Of a stretch of 8,671 nucleotides of DNA, positions 1 through 7,865 are shown piece by piece. Made by a program: the position numbers and the translations under genes. Under the pieces are notes generated by a model, which ran no database searches, was not told where the DNA came from, and saw only the letters and a program-made list of their open reading frames with translations. The first letter of the stretch is position 1, and each line of letters begins with the position of its first letter. Origin of the DNA: Mariprofundaceae bacterium (GTDB taxonomy: Bacteria > Pseudomonadota > Zetaproteobacteria > Mariprofundales > Mariprofundaceae); contig JAUZQL010000199.1 of NCBI GenBank assembly GCA_030950975.1, forward strand, positions 1-8,671, written 5' to 3'.

Positions 1-58
1 CTGTTTTTTTGTCATTAAGAGATAATGCACGATTGCGAGCAGTTAGTCATTCAATATA

Positions 59-237
59 TCTGTTTATAACGGTTTCTGTTGGTAGTAATCCCAACGTTTT
101 AAAGTCATTTGGCAGCATAAAAGAACCGATTGTATAATACAGCCTGCCCTATCGGCATATGCCATCGTTGCCATGTCCATGAATAAATTCAACTATATCA
201 GTGGTTTATTTGACCAACAGAATCCGTTATAAACAGA
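59..237. mobile_element. Small inverted-repeat element (MITE-like or decayed IS)
   Basis: Positions 59-83 and 213-237 are inverted repeats of 25 bp that match at 24 positions; the only mismatch is a T/A difference at the fifteenth base. They enclose 129 bp. Each arm begins at its outer edge with TCTGTTTATAACGG. A frame on the plus strand is open from 89 to the TAA at 230-232, which lies inside the right arm, as transposase stops often do in insertion sequences. The encoded 47 residues were not recognised. No target-site duplication is visible: the flanks are AATATA on the left and CTTTTT on the right. The right arm ends four bases from the trxB stop, so the element could form the 3' end of the trxB mRNA. 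The arms are seen directly; the mobile-element reading is inference. An alternative is a long hairpin with another role. Confidence 0.5.
109..138 (+). promoter_or_regulatory. Candidate sigma-70 promoter inside the inverted-repeat element
   Basis: TTGGCA at 109-114 and a perfect TATAAT at 133-138 are separated by 18 bp. The match to the sigma-70 consensus is good (5/6 and 6/6). Transcription would start near 145 and run rightward through the right arm into the 3' end of trxB as antisense RNA. A 19-codon reading frame starting with ATG at 173 would lie on this transcript, but no Shine-Dalgarno sequence is evident before it. Activity is inferred only. Confidence 0.35.
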
Positions 238-241
238 CTTT

Positions 242-1259
<1,018 letters not shown>

Positions 1260-1273
1260 TTTAGAAAAAAATA

Positions 1274-2095
1274 CTAATCCTCATCATTACTCAAAACTTT
1301 TTCATCAGATGCCCAAAATAAATAAGACATGCCTAAGAAAACAGATAAATAATGCGGTGTTTTGACCAAAGGGCTTTGAGAAAGCTTACTCACGTTCATA
1401 TTACGGTAACGCATGGCAGCAAACATGGACAATGATGGCGAATAAACATAATGAATGGCGCTTTGTAAAAATATCGAGTGAAGCCCACTACCAGCTTGAT
1501 AACGAGGTCGTGTCGATGTGGCATATTTTTGGGTCACGGTATAATAACGATCATTGAAAGCTTGCGAGGTAAATGTGCTACCGATACCAACGCCAACACG
1601 ACTGGAACGTGATAGCTTCGCATTCCATAAAAATTGAGGTTCTAGCAAGTAACCAGCATAATGTAGGGATGTATCGACATTCCAACGCAAAGGTAAACAA
1701 AATTTAAGACCTTGATCGCTTGTTTCTTTGATTTGCCAATTCAACCGAGGTCCTAGTTGAAAGGTAAACGGTAGGCTTGGCATACCTTGACGAGCTTTAT
1801 TGTTGCCAGAAACAGATAAACCAGCACCAAATGATGCATCAAGACTTAAATTATCAATATCAAAAATTTTAGTGCGAATACCATTGCGATTGACCTGTAA
1901 GCGCTCACTTCGATAGACAAAATAAGGAAGCGGTAATACCAGTTGTTGCCGCTCATTGCTCCCCATATATTGAGGTATGGAAGCCAAGCCCAGCGCCATA
2001 CCTAGCTCCCATTTGGGTTTGATTTCATCAGCCCAAGTAAGTGAAGTGAAGCATGGTAGTGTAAGCATAAAGCTTAGAGATAGAATGCGAATCAT
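1274..2095 (-). CDS. MipA/OmpV family outer-membrane protein
   Basis: The product (273 residues) is a predicted outer-membrane beta-barrel of the MipA/OmpV family. E. coli MipA is reported to scaffold the murein hydrolase MltA and synthase PBP1B; OmpV-like members are porin-like barrels. A Sec signal peptide is seen at residues 1-22, with probable cleavage after TWA. Family-like features are the early P-Q-Y-x-G segment (residues 41-45) followed by the LPLPYFVY strand, the alternating amphipathic strands, and the NDRYYTVT segment at 181-188. Length is typical of the family. The last strand (YLSVFLGMSYLFW) is followed by a 12-residue acidic tail, whereas most barrels end on the aromatic residue. 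The start at 2095 has only a weak Shine-Dalgarno sequence. It is divergent from the receptor-like lipoprotein gene at 2141, with only 45 bp between them. The physiological role is not deducible. Confidence 0.82.
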   Translation of the reverse strand: MIRILSLSFMLTLPCFTSLTWADEIKPKWELGMALGLASIPQYMGSNERQQLVLPLPYFVYRSERLQVNRNGIRTKIFDIDNLSLDASFGAGLSVSGNNKARQGMPSLPFTFQLGPRLNWQIKETSDQGLKFCLPLRWNVDTSLHYAGYLLEPQFLWNAKLSRSSRVGVGIGSTFTSQAFNDRYYTVTQKYATSTRPRYQAGSGLHSIFLQSAIHYVYSPSLSMFAAMRYRNMNVSKLSQSPLVKTPHYLSVFLGMSYLFWASDEKVLSNDED

Positions 2096-2109
2096 GTTCG
2101 CACTATGAT
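2081..2109 (+). promoter_or_regulatory. Weak candidate promoter for the receptor-like lipoprotein gene
   Basis: TATGAT (2104-2109) is a good -10 match; TAGAAT (2081-2086), 17 bp upstream, is a poor -35 (3/6). It overlaps the first codons of the divergent MipA-like gene, so transcription in the two directions could interfere. A perfect 10-bp palindrome, ACATATATGT, lies just downstream at 2112-2121 and could bind a dimeric regulator. This is tentative. Confidence 0.25.
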
Positions 2110-2140
2110 GAACATATATGTGAACTCAAGAGGATAAGGT

Positions 2141-3253
2141 ATGAATTTTTTTAAGGTTTTTTTGATATTAGGACTGTTATTGACTGGATGTTCAGAGCAT
2201 CAAACATTGCCTCATGTTACAGATGCCTCGTATTATCAAGATGTCTTGCTTTCATTTTCTACGGATCCAGAAGACCCACTATTGATACATTTAAAAAAAA
2301 TAGCTGAAACAAAGCCTGTGCTGCGTATAGGACTTAATATACAAACGCCACCTTTTGTAATGGCAGATAAAGATGGCATTGAGCATGGTTTTAGTATCGA
2401 TTACCTGCGACGTATCACCGAATTAACAGGGCAAAGCGTGAAATGGATTCCCTATCATCAATTATCGGGCTTATTGAACGATTTAAAACAAGGGAAAATT
2501 GATGTTGCGGCAGGTGGCATTACAGATACAGAAAGCAGGCGGCATAACGGCATGATTTTTGTACCTGAATTGCGACAAGATGAATTAGCCATTTTAACTG
2601 GTTTCGCTAAAAATACAGAAATATCCAGCGACCTGTATGGGTTAATCATCCTATTTCTATGCTCATTGTCCATTTATACCACATTGAATTATTGTAAATT
2701 GAAAGGTAGCACGATGTCGCGAATGGATCGCTTTGCTACAGCATTTCATGAGACTGTAGCAGTTCATTATAGTCGAGATGCAAAAATTCCTTTACTCACT
2801 GCAAAAGATAAAATTCTAGATGCCATTCAATTGGTCAAAGGTCCAGCCTTTCTTTCATTGATTATCACTTTTGCTGTGGTGGACTATTTGAATGCTGATT
2901 ATGACATAAAAACGCTATCTGATTTACAAAACAAGGTTGTTTCAACCAAAGCAGGTACCAACACATTACAATTTTTACAACAAAAGCCGATACAAGCCAG
3001 TAAATTACATGATGCTGTCATGTTGTTCTTACAGGGTGATGCTGATGCAGTCGTCCATGATGCATCGATGTTGCATCATTATGAACATATGTCGCCGCAA
3101 AACTTTCGTATGATTCGTACTGGAAAAAATAGATCTCATACAGGTTTCGTATTTCATGATCCACAGCTTGCACTTGCGTTTCAACAAGCTGTCAATCGCA
3201 TGTTTGAAACAGGCGAGTATGATATGTTGTTATATGGCTATGATTTGAAGTAA
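2141..3253 (+). CDS. GluR0-like lipoprotein: split amino-acid-binding domain with membrane insert
   Basis: The 370-residue product starts with a lipoprotein signal whose lipobox is L14-T-G-C17. Residues 60-153 resemble lobe 1 of periplasmic amino-acid-binding proteins (SBP family 3), including GGITDTESR at 125-133, where T128 and R133 align with ligand-carboxylate contacts. A hydrophobic helix at about 165-185 and a second at about 236-250 follow. Lobe 2 resumes at 257-300 (TLSDLQNK, AGTNTLQFL, FLQGDADAVV) with D307 in the usual acidic ligand position. This S1-M1-P-M2-S2 order is that of prokaryotic ionotropic glutamate receptors such as GluR0. Between the helices, AVHYSRDAKIP (207-217) aligns with the TVGYGD-x-x-P potassium-channel filter, but the glycines are gone, so ion conduction is doubtful. 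AAGAGG precedes the ATG. It may be a ligand sensor, a non-conducting receptor, or a degenerating channel. The SBP-like identity is secure; the channel ancestry is inferred. Confidence 0.72.
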   Translation: MNFFKVFLILGLLLTGCSEHQTLPHVTDASYYQDVLLSFSTDPEDPLLIHLKKIAETKPVLRIGLNIQTPPFVMADKDGIEHGFSIDYLRRITELTGQSVKWIPYHQLSGLLNDLKQGKIDVAAGGITDTESRRHNGMIFVPELRQDELAILTGFAKNTEISSDLYGLIILFLCSLSIYTTLNYCKLKGSTMSRMDRFATAFHETVAVHYSRDAKIPLLTAKDKILDAIQLVKGPAFLSLIITFAVVDYLNADYDIKTLSDLQNKVVSTKAGTNTLQFLQQKPIQASKLHDAVMLFLQGDADAVVHDASMLHHYEHMSPQNFRMIRTGKNRSHTGFVFHDPQLALAFQQAVNRMFETGEYDMLLYGYDLK

Positions 3254-3394
3254 GGGATGCGGAAACAAATAATGTTGGCAAGCTTCTAGCTTAATCTTAG
3301 CCGAAAAATATAATTACCATATAAAATACTGATATATAATATATATTTTATTATAAGTTAAGACATCTCATCAAGCATGGATGCCAGACACAAA

Positions 3395-3424
3395 AGAGGC
3401 GAGTCCTAAGACTCGCCTTTTTTA
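3395..3424. terminator. Bidirectional rho-independent terminator
   Basis: A nine-bp perfect stem, AGGCGAGTC (3397-3405) and GACTCGCCT (3410-3418), closes a CTAA loop. On the plus strand it is followed by a T-run (3418-3423), serving the lipoprotein gene. The A-run on its left gives TTTT on the minus strand, serving glgP. The position between two convergent genes fits a shared terminator. Confidence 0.9.
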
Positions 3425-3446
3425 CCTTTATCTTTTAATCACATCA

Positions 3447-5957
3447 CTATCGTGAAGGAATACAAAGCTCATCTTTTGGCGGTGTTGGTGTTAAATGCCA
3501 AATGTCTCGATTATAATCTTCCATCGTACGATCCGTAGAAAACTTACCACTTCGTGCCGTATTCAAAATACTCATACGCTGCCAACGTTCTTTATCTTGA
3601 TAGGCTTCAGAAGCTTTTTGTTGTGCATCAATATATGAGCGGAAATCCGCAGCAACAAACCAAGGATCATCATTGCTACGAATGGAGCCTGTAATACATG
3701 CAAACAACCCCGGTTCAAACTGACTGAAATGCCCACATTCAATTAAATCCATGACATTTTTGAAATCTTCATCCGCCGCAATAATATCATTGGGACAATA
3801 ACTTGGACGAGCAGCTTCCACTTCTTCTGTGGTTAAACCAAACAAAAAGAAGTTTTCATCGCCGACTTCTTCACGAATTTCAATGTTCGCACCATCCAAT
3901 GTACCAATGGTCATCGCACCGTTCATCATGAACTTCATATTGCCCGTTCCAGATGCTTCTTTACCTGCGGTTGAAATCTGTTCCGACAAATCAGCCGCTG
4001 GTGCAATGATTTCCATCGCCGATACACGATAATTCGGGAAGAAAACAACTTTTAACTTGTCCCCAACATCAGGATCATTATTGATCACTTCAGCCACGTT
4101 ATTAATTAACTTGATGATTTGCTTCGCCATATAATAACCCGGTGCAGCTTTACCACCAATCAACACACAACGGTTCGTCCAGTTGGCTGTATCGCCACGT
4201 TTGATACGGTTATACAAATGAATGACATGTAAAATATTCAATTGTTGACGTTTGTATTCATGAATCCGTTTCACTTGAATATCAAACAAGGAATCAGGGT
4301 TAAAGGTAACACCGCAAACTTCTTTCACACTTTTAGCTAAACGTTCTTTATTTTGACGTTTACACGCTGACCATTCTTGACGAAATGATGCATCATCCAC
4401 CAATACTTCAAGTTGTTTCAACTCACTTAATTGAGTAATCCATTGATCACCAATTTCACGTGTAATCAAGGCACTTAATGGTTTATTGCACCATGCCATC
4501 CAGCGACGTTGCGTCACACCATTGGTTTTATTATTGAATTTTTCAGGCCAAAGCTCATAGAAATCTTTAAACAAGCCTTCAACCAATAAGTCAGAATGCA
4601 ATTGTGCCACACCATTGATAGAGAAGCTTCCAACAATCGCCAAATACGCCATGCGTACTTGTTGCACATCACCTTCTTCAATAATGGACATACGGCGTTG
4701 ACGTTCAACATCACCAGGGAATTTTTGCGCAAGATGAGCCAAGAAACGTGCATTGATTTCATAAATAATATCCAAGACACGAGGAAGCAAACGACTAAAT
4801 AATGAAACAGACCAACGTTCCAAAGCTTCTGGCAACAAGGTATGATTCGTGTAAGCCATTGTTTTGCTCACAATCGCCCAAGCTTCATCCCAAGGCAAAC
4901 GATAATCATCCATCAAAATACGCATCAATTCTGCAACCGATACTGTGGGATGCGTATCATTCAGTTGAAAGACGTTTTTATTGGCGAAATCACTAAAGTC
5001 TTCACCATGAACATTCACCCACTGACGCAAAACATCTTTGATACTCGCAGAGGCTAAAAAGTATTGTTGGCGCAAACGTAATTCTTTACCATTTTCACTG
5101 GAATCATTGGGGTATAAAACCATCGAAATATGTTCAGCTTCATTTTTAGACGCGACAGAACCAGCATAATCACCCGCATTAAATTCGCCCAAATCAAATT
5201 CATCAGTTGCGGCTGATTTCCATAGACGCAAGGTATTCACCGTGCCGTTTTTAAAACCGGGAATAGGGGTATCAAAAGGAATGGCTAACACATCATTGCA
5301 ATCAACCCAACGCACACGAAGGTCGCCTTGATCATCATGATAATATTCAGAGCGACCCCCAAAATGAATGCGCTGGATATATTCAGAACGCTCAATTTCC
5401 CAAACATTGCCACCACGCAACCAATGATCTGGCTCTTCCATTTGATAACCGTTTTCAATCAATTGACGAAACATGCCATATTCATAACGAATACCATAAC
5501 CCGTTACAGGCAATTGTAAGGTAGCACAACTATCCACAAAACAAGCCGCCAAACGACCCAAACCGCCATTGCCCAAACCTGCATCACGTTCTTCTTCAAT
5601 CATTTCTTCAAAATCAAGCCCTAAATCATGCAAGGCTTGAACAACTTCCTCATCCAAACCCAAGTTTAAGACAGCATTGCCCAAGGCACGCCCCATCAAA
5701 AATTCCAATGATAAGTAATAAGCGCGTTTACCATCTGTTTCTTCATAAGCATCTTTGGTGTTTTTCCAACATTCCATCAAACGATCACGAATCGCGAACG
5801 ATAGAGCCTGATATTTATAATTTTTAACATGACTTGCAGTATGTTGACCGAGTGTACGAAGGTAATGACGCTGAATACCCTGTACTAAATCCGCACTCGT
5901 TTTTCCCACACATGGAACATCTGTAATTCTACGCATTCTTGCTTCTTGCTCAGTCAT
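3447..5957 (-). CDS. glgP: Glycogen/starch/alpha-glucan phosphorylase
   Basis: The enzyme releases glucose-1-phosphate from alpha-1,4-glucan ends using phosphate and pyridoxal phosphate (PLP), in the cytoplasm. The 836-residue product has full family length (GT35). N-terminal landmarks include YYLSLEFLMGRALGN and GNGGLGRLAACFVDS; then FQLNDTHPTVSVAELMR, KRIHEYKRQQLN and, near the C-terminus, the PLP signature EASGTGNMKFMMNGA, in which K675 is the PLP Schiff-base lysine. I see no truncation or missing active-site segment. ATG at 5957 was chosen because AAGGTG (5966-5971) lies eight bases upstream; a GTG at 5987 would add ten residues with no better ribosome site. No other glycogen genes are in the window. 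The gene is insulated upstream by the terminator at 6010-6054 and downstream by the convergent terminator, so it is probably monocistronic. From sequence alone I cannot separate glycogen from maltodextrin preference; length favours the glycogen type. Confidence 0.97.
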   Translation of the reverse strand: MTEQEARMRRITDVPCVGKTSADLVQGIQRHYLRTLGQHTASHVKNYKYQALSFAIRDRLMECWKNTKDAYEETDGKRAYYLSLEFLMGRALGNAVLNLGLDEEVVQALHDLGLDFEEMIEEERDAGLGNGGLGRLAACFVDSCATLQLPVTGYGIRYEYGMFRQLIENGYQMEEPDHWLRGGNVWEIERSEYIQRIHFGGRSEYYHDDQGDLRVRWVDCNDVLAIPFDTPIPGFKNGTVNTLRLWKSAATDEFDLGEFNAGDYAGSVASKNEAEHISMVLYPNDSSENGKELRLRQQYFLASASIKDVLRQWVNVHGEDFSDFANKNVFQLNDTHPTVSVAELMRILMDDYRLPWDEAWAIVSKTMAYTNHTLLPEALERWSVSLFSRLLPRVLDIIYEINARFLAHLAQKFPGDVERQRRMSIIEEGDVQQVRMAYLAIVGSFSINGVAQLHSDLLVEGLFKDFYELWPEKFNNKTNGVTQRRWMAWCNKPLSALITREIGDQWITQLSELKQLEVLVDDASFRQEWSACKRQNKERLAKSVKEVCGVTFNPDSLFDIQVKRIHEYKRQQLNILHVIHLYNRIKRGDTANWTNRCVLIGGKAAPGYYMAKQIIKLINNVAEVINNDPDVGDKLKVVFFPNYRVSAMEIIAPAADLSEQISTAGKEASGTGNMKFMMNGAMTIGTLDGANIEIREEVGDENFFLFGLTTEEVEAARPSYCPNDIIAADEDFKNVMDLIECGHFSQFEPGLFACITGSIRSNDDPWFVAADFRSYIDAQQKASEAYQDKERWQRMSILNTARSGKFSTDRTMEDYNRDIWHLTPTPPKDELCIPSR

Positions 5958-5965
5958 AATGACAA

Positions 5966-5971
5966 CACCTT
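5966..5971 (-). promoter_or_regulatory. Ribosome-binding site deciding the glgP start
   Basis: AAGGTG on the minus strand is eight bases from the ATG at 5957. It supports that start rather than the upstream GTG at 5987. Confidence 0.65.
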
Positions 5972-5975
5972 GAGG

Positions 5976-6006
5976 TATAAATTTCACGTATCAATCAACG
6001 TGTCAA
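5976..6006 (-). promoter_or_regulatory. Candidate glgP promoter with overlapping inverted repeat
   Basis: A perfect TTGACA (6001-6006, minus strand) directly follows the T-tract of the upstream terminator. The best -10 is TTTATA (5976-5981) at a long 19-bp spacing; TATACC would need 21 bp. Between them is an inverted repeat, CACGT (5985-5989) and ACGTG (5998-6002), with an 8-bp gap, overlapping the -35. It could be an operator. The promoter assignment is weak because no well-spaced -10 is present, which could mean activator dependence. Confidence 0.3.
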
Positions 6007-6009
6007 AAC

Positions 6010-6054
6010 AAAAGCACCCTGCCGTAGTCGAAACTACATTGGCAAGGTGCTTTT
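6010..6054 (-). terminator. Rho-independent terminator with UUCG loop
   Basis: On the minus strand, AAAAGCACC-T-TGCC pairs with GGCA-G-GGTGCTTTT; a short AAT bulge leads to an inner GTAGT/ACTAC stem capped by TTCG. The run TTTTGTTTT follows. It lies 22 bp past the stop of the barrel-protein gene and isolates glgP from upstream transcription. Confidence 0.88.
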
Positions 6055-6076
6055 CAAGCTATCTTCAAACTAAAAA

Positions 6077-6826
6077 TTAAAATTCAGCTGCTAATTTCAA
6101 TGTGTACAATTTTTTACTACCCACAGTCGCATATTCACCCGTTAAATTTAAGAATGGGAAAATAGATACTTTTGCACCCACAGCCATGGTAGTTGATGTT
6201 TTTTTGTATTCTTTCAATCCAGCTGTTGCAGCAACACCTTGCGGGGTTGATGTCGATTGAACCTGACCCATTTCAATATAAGGTTTAAAAATCGGTAAAT
6301 CAGCGCCTAACATTGCGGCATAACCAGTATCTTTGACAGCAAGCTCAGTCACACCTGAAAGTTTACTTTGGTAAGCACGCACATTAAATTCAACCATCGG
6401 CATTGGAATCATCTCACCAAAAGCCATACGACTTTCATAGCCTGTAATTTTGATATTCGATGATGGCACCGCTGTATACATATAGCTGAAGTCTAAGCCA
6501 AAGGGGATACCTGCAGAAATACGCAATTTAGGAATCACCATCGCTGACTGTGTTCCATTACGAAGCGCAGACCAAGCTGTGCTATTGACTTGTAAAGAAG
6601 TGGCTTCCACACCAATTTGAAAGCCTACAGGAATGATGCCTGCTGAATGCGGTTCAGCAGAATTGCTAGGATTCATCCAAATAGCTGCGGCCAAATCATC
6701 GGATATATTTTGGAAATTGCTTTGTCCTACAGCTTGCAAGCCTTGAATAGTAAAGGCTGCTGCGGACGCTTGTGTTCCAGCCAATACCATTGATCCTGCC
6801 AATAAAATACCATGAATTTTTTTCAT
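6077..6826 (-). CDS. Small outer-membrane beta-barrel protein of unknown function
   Basis: The 249-residue product begins with a clear Sec signal peptide (positive KK, hydrophobic core, cleavage likely after A-S-A at residue 22) and ends in a strand closing on phenylalanine (YTLKLAAEF), the usual BAM-recognition signal. The mature part alternates polar and hydrophobic residues as short strands do, consistent with an eight- to twelve-stranded barrel. A near-N-terminal segment (ISDDLAAAIWMNPSNSAEP) and phrases such as IPFGLDFSYMYTAVPSSNIK and KLSGV recall uncharacterised barrel proteins of beta- and gammaproteobacteria from memory; the early DD-AAA-NP pattern also loosely recalls FadL. Function is unknown. 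The start is ATG at 6826 with AGGAG (6835-6839) eight bases upstream; a GTG at 6835 overlaps that site and is excluded. It lies 76 bp past holB, on the same strand, with a plausible own promoter and a strong terminator after it. Confidence 0.75.
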   Translation of the reverse strand: MKKIHGILLAGSMVLAGTQASAAAFTIQGLQAVGQSNFQNISDDLAAAIWMNPSNSAEPHSAGIIPVGFQIGVEATSLQVNSTAWSALRNGTQSAMVIPKLRISAGIPFGLDFSYMYTAVPSSNIKITGYESRMAFGEMIPMPMVEFNVRAYQSKLSGVTELAVKDTGYAAMLGADLPIFKPYIEMGQVQSTSTPQGVAATAGLKEYKKTSTTMAVGAKVSIFPFLNLTGEYATVGSKKLYTLKLAAEF

Positions 6827-6834
6827 TGATTGCA

Positions 6835-6839
6835 CTCCT
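6835..6839 (-). promoter_or_regulatory. Ribosome-binding site deciding the barrel-protein start
   Basis: AGGAG on the minus strand lies eight bases from the ATG at 6826. An upstream in-frame GTG (6833-6835) overlaps it, so translation cannot sensibly begin there. Confidence 0.8.
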
Positions 6840-6860
6840 ATTTTTTTAAGATTGACGGCG

Positions 6861-6888
6861 AGTTTAGGTTACATGATGCCATTGGCAA
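6861..6888 (-). promoter_or_regulatory. Candidate promoter for the barrel-protein gene
   Basis: TTGCCA (6883-6888) and TAAACT (6861-6866) on the minus strand are 16 bp apart, in the 76-bp gap after holB. Both boxes match 4/6. The -35 forms part of a small TTGGCAA...TTGCCA hairpin (6882-6900) that has no T-tract, so it is not a convincing terminator for holB. Confidence 0.35.
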
Positions 6889-6902
6889 ACTAAACTTGCC
6901 AT

Positions 6903-7865
6903 TTAGCTTGCTTGTTTCCATGCCTTACGAACTTGAAGTATGCGTGCCAATAAGGATGGAACAGGACGTAACGCATGACTGCGCACATCATGTTCCCATG
7001 TCAAAAGTGTTTGAACGGCATCATATATCTTTTCAATCATGACATAATCACCTGACCATTTCTGCATTGCCTGCTGTAAAGGCTCTACCAATATCGACAC
7101 GATTAATTCACTGGGAACAGTCTTAATATACTTTTGAAGCCATGCTTCAATATCACCCAAATCCGCATGTTGAATCGATTGTGTCAATACTTGCCATTGT
7201 AAACATGCGGCAACGATAGTTTCATCGTGAAGTGCTTGAACCCGTCCGGGGCAAGCTTTTGCCAATGTTTCTGCCAATGTTAAAGCTTGTTCGGGCAATG
7301 CCATCGATTGTAAAACCTGATGAACATCATCCTTTTCAAGCGGGCTGCAATGTTCCAATAAACAACGAGAGCGTATGGTTTCAGGAAGCCCACTAATATC
7401 ATGACAAACCATCAATAACAGCGTATCTGACGAGGGTTCTTCTAAACCTTTTAACACCGCATTTGCAGCCGCTAAATTCATATGGTTGGCATCATCTAAA
7501 ATAAGTACACGCCGTTTACTTTGCATGCCTGTTAAGCTTAAAAAATCGAGTGCGTGGCGTATTTGTTCGACACGAATATCTCGCCGATACTGTTTTTTCT
7601 TTTCATCCCACGTTAAACCGACCTGTTCTAAATCAGGATGCGTACCTGCTTTGACCATTTGACAGGCATGACATTGCTGACATGGCAAGCCACTTTGTGT
7701 TAATGATTCACATAAATAGGTTTGTGCCAACTGCTTTGCCAGCATGGCTTTGCCGATGCCTTTCATGCCATAGAACATCCAAGCATGCGGCAATTTTTGT
7801 TGTTGCAGTCGTTCCGTAAAGCGTTGCTGAATCGCTTCATGCCCCAATAATTTTTGAGTCAACAT
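6903..7865 (-). CDS. holB: DNA polymerase III subunit delta prime (clamp loader)
   Basis: Delta prime is a stator subunit of the clamp-loader complex, which opens the beta clamp and loads it on primed DNA. The 320-residue product has the expected length. Motifs: a Walker-A-like loop GMKGIGKA at 33-40; a zinc-binding four-cysteine cluster at C52, C62, C65 and C68; the Walker-B-like LILDDAN at 121-127; the conserved AAANAVLKGLEEP at 132-144; and the SRC motif at 166-168 that contributes the arginine finger for the neighbouring ATPase subunit. The Walker A motif ends GKA where ATP-binding members have GKT or GKS, consistent with a subunit that does not hydrolyse ATP. The ATG at 7865 overlaps the tmk stop by 7 bp with only a weak A-rich ribosome site, so translation is probably coupled to tmk. 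Confidence 0.93.
   Translation of the reverse strand: MLTQKLLGHEAIQQRFTERLQQQKLPHAWMFYGMKGIGKAMLAKQLAQTYLCESLTQSGLPCQQCHACQMVKAGTHPDLEQVGLTWDEKKKQYRRDIRVEQIRHALDFLSLTGMQSKRRVLILDDANHMNLAAANAVLKGLEEPSSDTLLLMVCHDISGLPETIRSRCLLEHCSPLEKDDVHQVLQSMALPEQALTLAETLAKACPGRVQALHDETIVAACLQWQVLTQSIQHADLGDIEAWLQKYIKTVPSELIVSILVEPLQQAMQKWSGDYVMIEKIYDAVQTLLTWEHDVRSHALRPVPSLLARILQVRKAWKQAS

Noticed and set aside
44..54. TAGTCATTCAA shared with 8520-8530
   Set aside because: Eleven bases of AT-rich identity between distant sites is plausible by chance, and nothing around them matches.
3284..3360. Hairpin or AT-rich regulatory stretch after the receptor-like gene
   Set aside because: GGCAAG/CTTAGCC pairs only with a bulge and lacks a T-run; the ATATATAATATATAT stretch has no clear promoter geometry. 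The real terminator is at 3397-3418.
4514..5519. Several short frames on both strands within glgP
   Set aside because: They overlap a full-length, motif-complete glgP, have no ribosome sites noted and no recognisable products.
6882..6900. Terminator after holB
   Set aside because: The stem is only about six bp and no T-tract follows; it more likely overlaps a -35 box of the next gene.
7859..7865. Frameshift between tmk and holB
   Set aside because: Both proteins are full length; the 7-bp overlap is a normal coupled arrangement.
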